From: G021776435 sp046756245
Lineage (GTDB): Bacteria > Pseudomonadota > Alphaproteobacteria > Caulobacterales > Parvularculaceae
DNA length: 6,064 nucleotides
Assembly (NCBI GenBank): GCA_046756245.1
Contig: JBHHVZ010000132.1
Coordinates: forward strand, 1 to 6,064
Direction: 5' to 3'
Shown here: in pieces, positions 5,282-6,064 of the stretch
Layout: each line of letters opens with the position of its first letter
How positions within the stretch are numbered: position 1 is the first letter of the stretch
The notes under the pieces: generated by a model
The model's input: only the letters and a program-made list of their open reading frames with translations
Databases searched by the model: none
Told to the model about the DNA's origin: nothing
Position numbers and translations under genes: made by a program

Positions 5282-6064
5282 TTAGTCAGTATTTTCGAGA
5301 ATCATGTGCCCGAGCCCGGTGTTCGAGCACGGCACATGATAAAACCGGTGAACGACTTCGACCCGGTCGTTAAGCGCGCCGCGCATGACGAGCCACATGA
5401 CGAGCTCAATGCCTTCCGAACCGGACTCGCGCAGATATTCCGTATGCGTTATTTTTACGAGTTCTTCCGGCCGGTCTGGAAGCCTGTCGAGGAACGCATT
5501 GTCGAATTCGGCGTTGATGAGGCCGGCGCGCTCGGCCTGAAGCTGATGCGACATGCCGCCGGTGCCGAAGACGACGATGCGCATGTCTTCAGGAAACGAC
5601 TCGACGGCCTTTCTGATCGCCCGCCCGAGATTGAAACAACGATTGCCGGTCGGCGGCGGGTATTGCACCACATTGACGGCGAGCGGCACGACCGGGCACG
5701 GCCACTCCTCAGGCTCGCCGAACATCAGCGACAACGGTACGGTGAGGCCGTGATCGACGTCCATCCTGTTGACGAGAGTCATGTCGAACTCGTCAAGCAC
5801 CAGCGACTGCGCCATGTGCCAGGCGAGCATTGGGTGACCCTTAACGACCGGGACAGGCCGCGGTTCCCAGCCTTCGTCGGCGGGTTGATATTCGGCTGCG
5901 CAACCGAGCGCAAAGGTGGGAATGACTTCCAACGAAAACGCAGTGGCGTGATCGTTGAACACGACGATCGCCGCGTCGGGTTTCAAGTCCCGGATCCACT
6001 GTTTGGATTTTTCAAAACCGGCGAAGATCGGCTTGAAATAATCGTCCTGCGTCTTGCCCTGATC
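5282..6064 (-). CDS. ligB: Protocatechuate 4,5-dioxygenase beta subunit, 5' end missing
   Basis: Catalytic subunit of the Fe(II)-dependent extradiol dioxygenase LigAB, which opens protocatechuate between C4 and C5 to give 4-carboxy-2-hydroxymuconate-6-semialdehyde in the cytoplasm. The reading frame is open to the window edge and gives 260 residues, starting DQGKTQDDYF. By recalled alignment with Sphingobium SYK-6 LigB, about 20 N-terminal residues are missing, including the first iron ligand (His12). The other active-site residues are visible: the His of NDHA (fragment residue 39, LigB His61), the His of GGMSHQL (residue 173, His195, the proposed base) and the second Glu of GSEGIE (residue 220, Glu242). 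The C-terminus stops at ILENTD, about 20 residues short of the SYK-6 protein, so the full length is probably near 280. A TTG at 5986 is an internal Leu codon, because the similarity continues upstream of it. ligC follows after 12 bp. The LigA partner is not in the window and should lie just upstream. Confidence 0.93.
   Translation of the reverse strand, partial: DQGKTQDDYFKPIFAGFEKSKQWIRDLKPDAAIVVFNDHATAFSLEVIPTFALGCAAEYQPADEGWEPRPVPVVKGHPMLAWHMAQSLVLDEFDMTLVNRMDVDHGLTVPLSLMFGEPEEWPCPVVPLAVNVVQYPPPTGNRCFNLGRAIRKAVESFPEDMRIVVFGTGGMSHQLQAERAGLINAEFDNAFLDRLPDRPEELVKITHTEYLRESGSEGIELVMWLVMRGALNDRVEVVHRFYHVPCSNTGLGHMILENTD

Noticed and set aside
5282..5986. ligB starting at the TTG at 5986
   Set aside because: The frame stays open to the window edge, and the 26 codons upstream (for example DDYFKPIF and KQWIRD) align with LigB, so this TTG is an internal Leu codon.
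1..6064. CRISPR array, tRNA, rRNA, insertion sequence, defence or toxin genes
   Set aside because: No regularly spaced repeats, transposase, RNA-gene or defence-protein signatures were seen. Apart from the first 134 bases and gaps of 12 to 52 bp, the window is filled by the six genes.

Overview
This GC-rich window carries six genes, all on the minus strand and tightly packed, so they read right to left as one probable operon. The protein set and an intergenic palindromic repeat at the left edge suggest an alphaproteobacterium, probably of the Rhizobiales (Hyphomicrobiales). Both window ends are GATC, as expected of a clone cut with a Sau3AI/MboI-type enzyme, but this could be chance.

Layout in the direction of transcription: ligB (6064 to 5282, 5' end cut off by the window) is the beta subunit of protocatechuate 4,5-dioxygenase. 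ligC (5269-4322) is the 4-carboxy-2-hydroxymuconate-6-semialdehyde dehydrogenase. An aldo/keto reductase of unknown substrate (4302-3310) follows. pobA (3257-2073) is 4-hydroxybenzoate 3-monooxygenase. A small two-helix DUF485 membrane protein (2029-1769) comes next, and an ActP-like sodium:solute symporter (1772-135) ends the run. Gaps are 12, 19, 52 and 43 bp, and the last pair overlaps by 4 bp. A perfect 15-bp hairpin lies across the stop codon of the last gene. The remaining 113 bp hold a second, eroded copy of the same type of repeat.

Together the genes describe use of 4-hydroxybenzoate by the protocatechuate 4,5-(meta)-cleavage pathway. PobA makes protocatechuate, LigAB opens the ring, and LigC oxidises the product, which in its cyclic hemiacetal form gives 2-pyrone-4,6-dicarboxylate. 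The later steps (LigI, LigJ/LigU, LigK), leading to pyruvate and oxaloacetate, are not in the window, nor are the LigA subunit and any regulator. The symporter pair may bring in a carboxylate such as acetate, pyruvate or an aromatic acid. Its family is clear, but its substrate here is not.

I do not see a previously undescribed system. The parts worth a second look are the unassigned aldo/keto reductase inside the lig/pob operon, the acetate-type symporter pair at its end, and the repeat-derived hairpin that encodes the last residues of the symporter.
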